Shown piece after piece: positions 63,088-64,000 of a stretch of 64,000 bases of DNA. Below the pieces are notes generated by a model, which was given only the letters and a program-made list of their open reading frames with translations, searched no databases and had not been told where the DNA came from. The position numbers and the translations under genes were made by a program. The DNA is from Fulvia fulva (taxonomy: Eukaryota; Ascomycota; Dothideomycetes; Mycosphaerellales; Mycosphaerellaceae), in NCBI RefSeq assembly GCF_020509005.1, contig NC_063019.1, forward strand, positions 434,001-498,000, in the 5' to 3' direction. Numbering within the stretch: the first letter of the stretch is position 1; every line of letters starts with the position of its first letter.

Positions 63088-64000
63088 ATGTCGTCCGCGC
63101 AGACATACCGATGCCTATCATGCCGGCTGAAGCCGACCGTCACCCAAACAGCCAACAATGCCCGACGATCATTCCACAGCTCGCCCGCGAACGAGGCACG
63201 AAAACGAGCGACCAGACGAGGCGCATTCCCAAAGACCAAATCGCTAGCATCCCATCTCCGGCCATACACAGCACGCGAACAGCAGATCCTGGCCCGGCGA
63301 TACACCCCGGAACAGATGAACGCCATCAAGCTGGGAGAAAAGGCCGTTTCTGCCAAGGACATGAAGTTGCAAGGTCGCTTCCGCACAGATCCCACCCGAA
63401 TCGACTACATCGATGACTTTGCAAGTGCGCGACCAGCTCTGGATAACGCGACACCGAACGATGCACCACTCAAAGTTGGCGCCAACGAGACGGAACGCTC
63501 ACACCGTATGGAGAGGAAGGGCAAGCCACCTAGAAGGCAAGACACGGAAGAGCTAGACCCGCATATGCTGCGGCTGTCACAGCAGACCGGCTTAGACAAG
63601 GACCAGATCCGCAAGATCAGAGTCAAGAATTTGATCACGCATCGTGTGGTGAATCAAACACGCATGGGCAAGATTCAGTCGTTGTACTTTTTGACGATCG
63701 CGGGCAACCAGAATGGCATGGTTGGTGTTGGGGAGGGTAAGGCGGCGGAAGACGAAGATGGAAGGCGGCAGGCTATGATGAATGCTATCAGGAATATGAA
63801 GCCGATTCCGAGGTATGAGGATCGGACTATCTATGGAGAGGTTGAGGCGAAGGTTGGAGCCAGTATTGTGAGGCTCAGCTCGAGGCCGCCAGGTCTGTGG
63901 CTTCTTTTCGGCCTATACAGCACTCCATCCACTGACCAGACTCCAGGCTTCGGCAACCGCTGCCAGCATCTCATCTTCGAGCTTGCGCGCGCTGCTGGCA
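63088..64000 (+). CDS. MRPS5: mitochondrial ribosomal protein S5 (uS5m), 5' part
   Basis: Partial at the right edge. Exon 1 is 63088-63892, then a 54-nt intron (63893-63946, GTCTGT, branch CTGACC, CTCCAG), with exon 2 from 63947. Start ATG 63088 gives a presequence rich in Arg (LSCRLKPTVTQTANNARRSF). The S5 N-terminal double-stranded-RNA-binding fold is clear: VVNQTRMGKIQSLYFLTIAG, VGVGEGKAAEDEDGRRQAMM and NAIRNMKPIPRYEDRTIYGE. It then continues as PGFGNRCQHLIFELARAAG, the family's GxGLRC block. It belongs to the mitoribosome small subunit, in the matrix. The gene continues beyond 64000. Confidence 0.9.
   Translation, partial: MSSAQTYRCLSCRLKPTVTQTANNARRSFHSSPANEARKRATRRGAFPKTKSLASHLRPYTAREQQILARRYTPEQMNAIKLGEKAVSAKDMKLQGRFRTDPTRIDYIDDFASARPALDNATPNDAPLKVGANETERSHRMERKGKPPRRQDTEELDPHMLRLSQQTGLDKDQIRKIRVKNLITHRVVNQTRMGKIQSLYFLTIAGNQNGMVGVGEGKAAEDEDGRRQAMMNAIRNMKPIPRYEDRTIYGEVEAKVGASIVRLSSRPPGLWLLFGLYSTPSTDQTPGFGNRCQHLIFELARAAG

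Overview
The window is nuclear DNA of a filamentous ascomycete, most likely a Dothideomycete of the Mycosphaerellales type. Introns are 45-130 nt with GTAAGT/GTATGT donors and CTAAC/CTGAC branch sites. The gene set fits this group: an SreA-type iron GATA factor, ATP25, a Pth11-like receptor, a CPS1-type GT2 glycosyltransferase, a fungal tyrosinase and small cysteine-rich secreted proteins. No prokaryotic operon, phage, CRISPR or rRNA signal is visible.

Layout. 1-8.8 kb is poorly conserved: a repeat-ended hypothetical gene running off the left edge, a small F-box-like gene, a GT2 glycosyltransferase with two in-frame stops, and two tandem damaged copies of a small LPQEL/YxEIYTLTFT gene. 8.9-11.9 kb holds the divergent housekeeping pair ESA1 (MYST acetyltransferase) and REX4 (RNA exonuclease). 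11.9-13.6 kb holds gene wrecks, including a BAHD-like acyltransferase. A cyclopropane-fatty-acid synthase-like gene (13.9-15.3 kb) and a decayed secreted metallopeptidase-like gene (16.5-17.7 kb) follow. 18-22.9 kb holds ZPR1, an asparaginase II and eIF2B-alpha (GCN3). 23.3-25.9 kb holds three small secreted or membrane Cys-rich genes, one with a nonsense codon. 26.1-27.6 kb is SreA, and 29.5-30.1 kb is a five-exon TVP15-like gene. 32-39.7 kb holds an acidic hypothetical protein and two large tandem paralogues of an unrecognised family. 41.5-42.7 kb is a GPI-type surface protein. 43.4-47.7 kb holds a divergent Pth11-like receptor and amino-acid permease, each with one lesion. 49-51.2 kb is tyrosinase, 51.4-53.2 kb two tandem BTB-like proteins, and 53.6-54.5 kb a Thr/Tyr/Pro-rich secreted protein. 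The right end is housekeeping again: a U1A/U2B''-type snRNP protein, an MFS transporter, two hypothetical genes, ATP25, and mitochondrial ribosomal protein S5 running off the right edge.

The most striking observation is in the U1A/U2B''-type gene (minus strand, 56317 to 55410). Its first intron begins with a perfect 8-bp stem closing the ten-base loop AUUGCACUCC. That is the loop of U1 snRNA stem-loop II, the RNA target of U1A. The stem starts on the GT of the 5' splice site, so the donor is buried in the protein's own likely binding site. The next exon is a 7-nt microexon completing the RNP2 motif. Intron retention or microexon skipping would both destroy the reading frame. This looks like a negative feedback switch in which the snRNP protein blocks splicing of its own pre-mRNA.

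A second theme is gene decay. At least eight genes carry one or a few lesions (nonsense codons, 1-nt indels, a GT-to-AT donor change), while the flanking housekeeping genes are intact. Exon structures were inferred by eye from splice consensus, phase arithmetic and family conservation. No database search was run.
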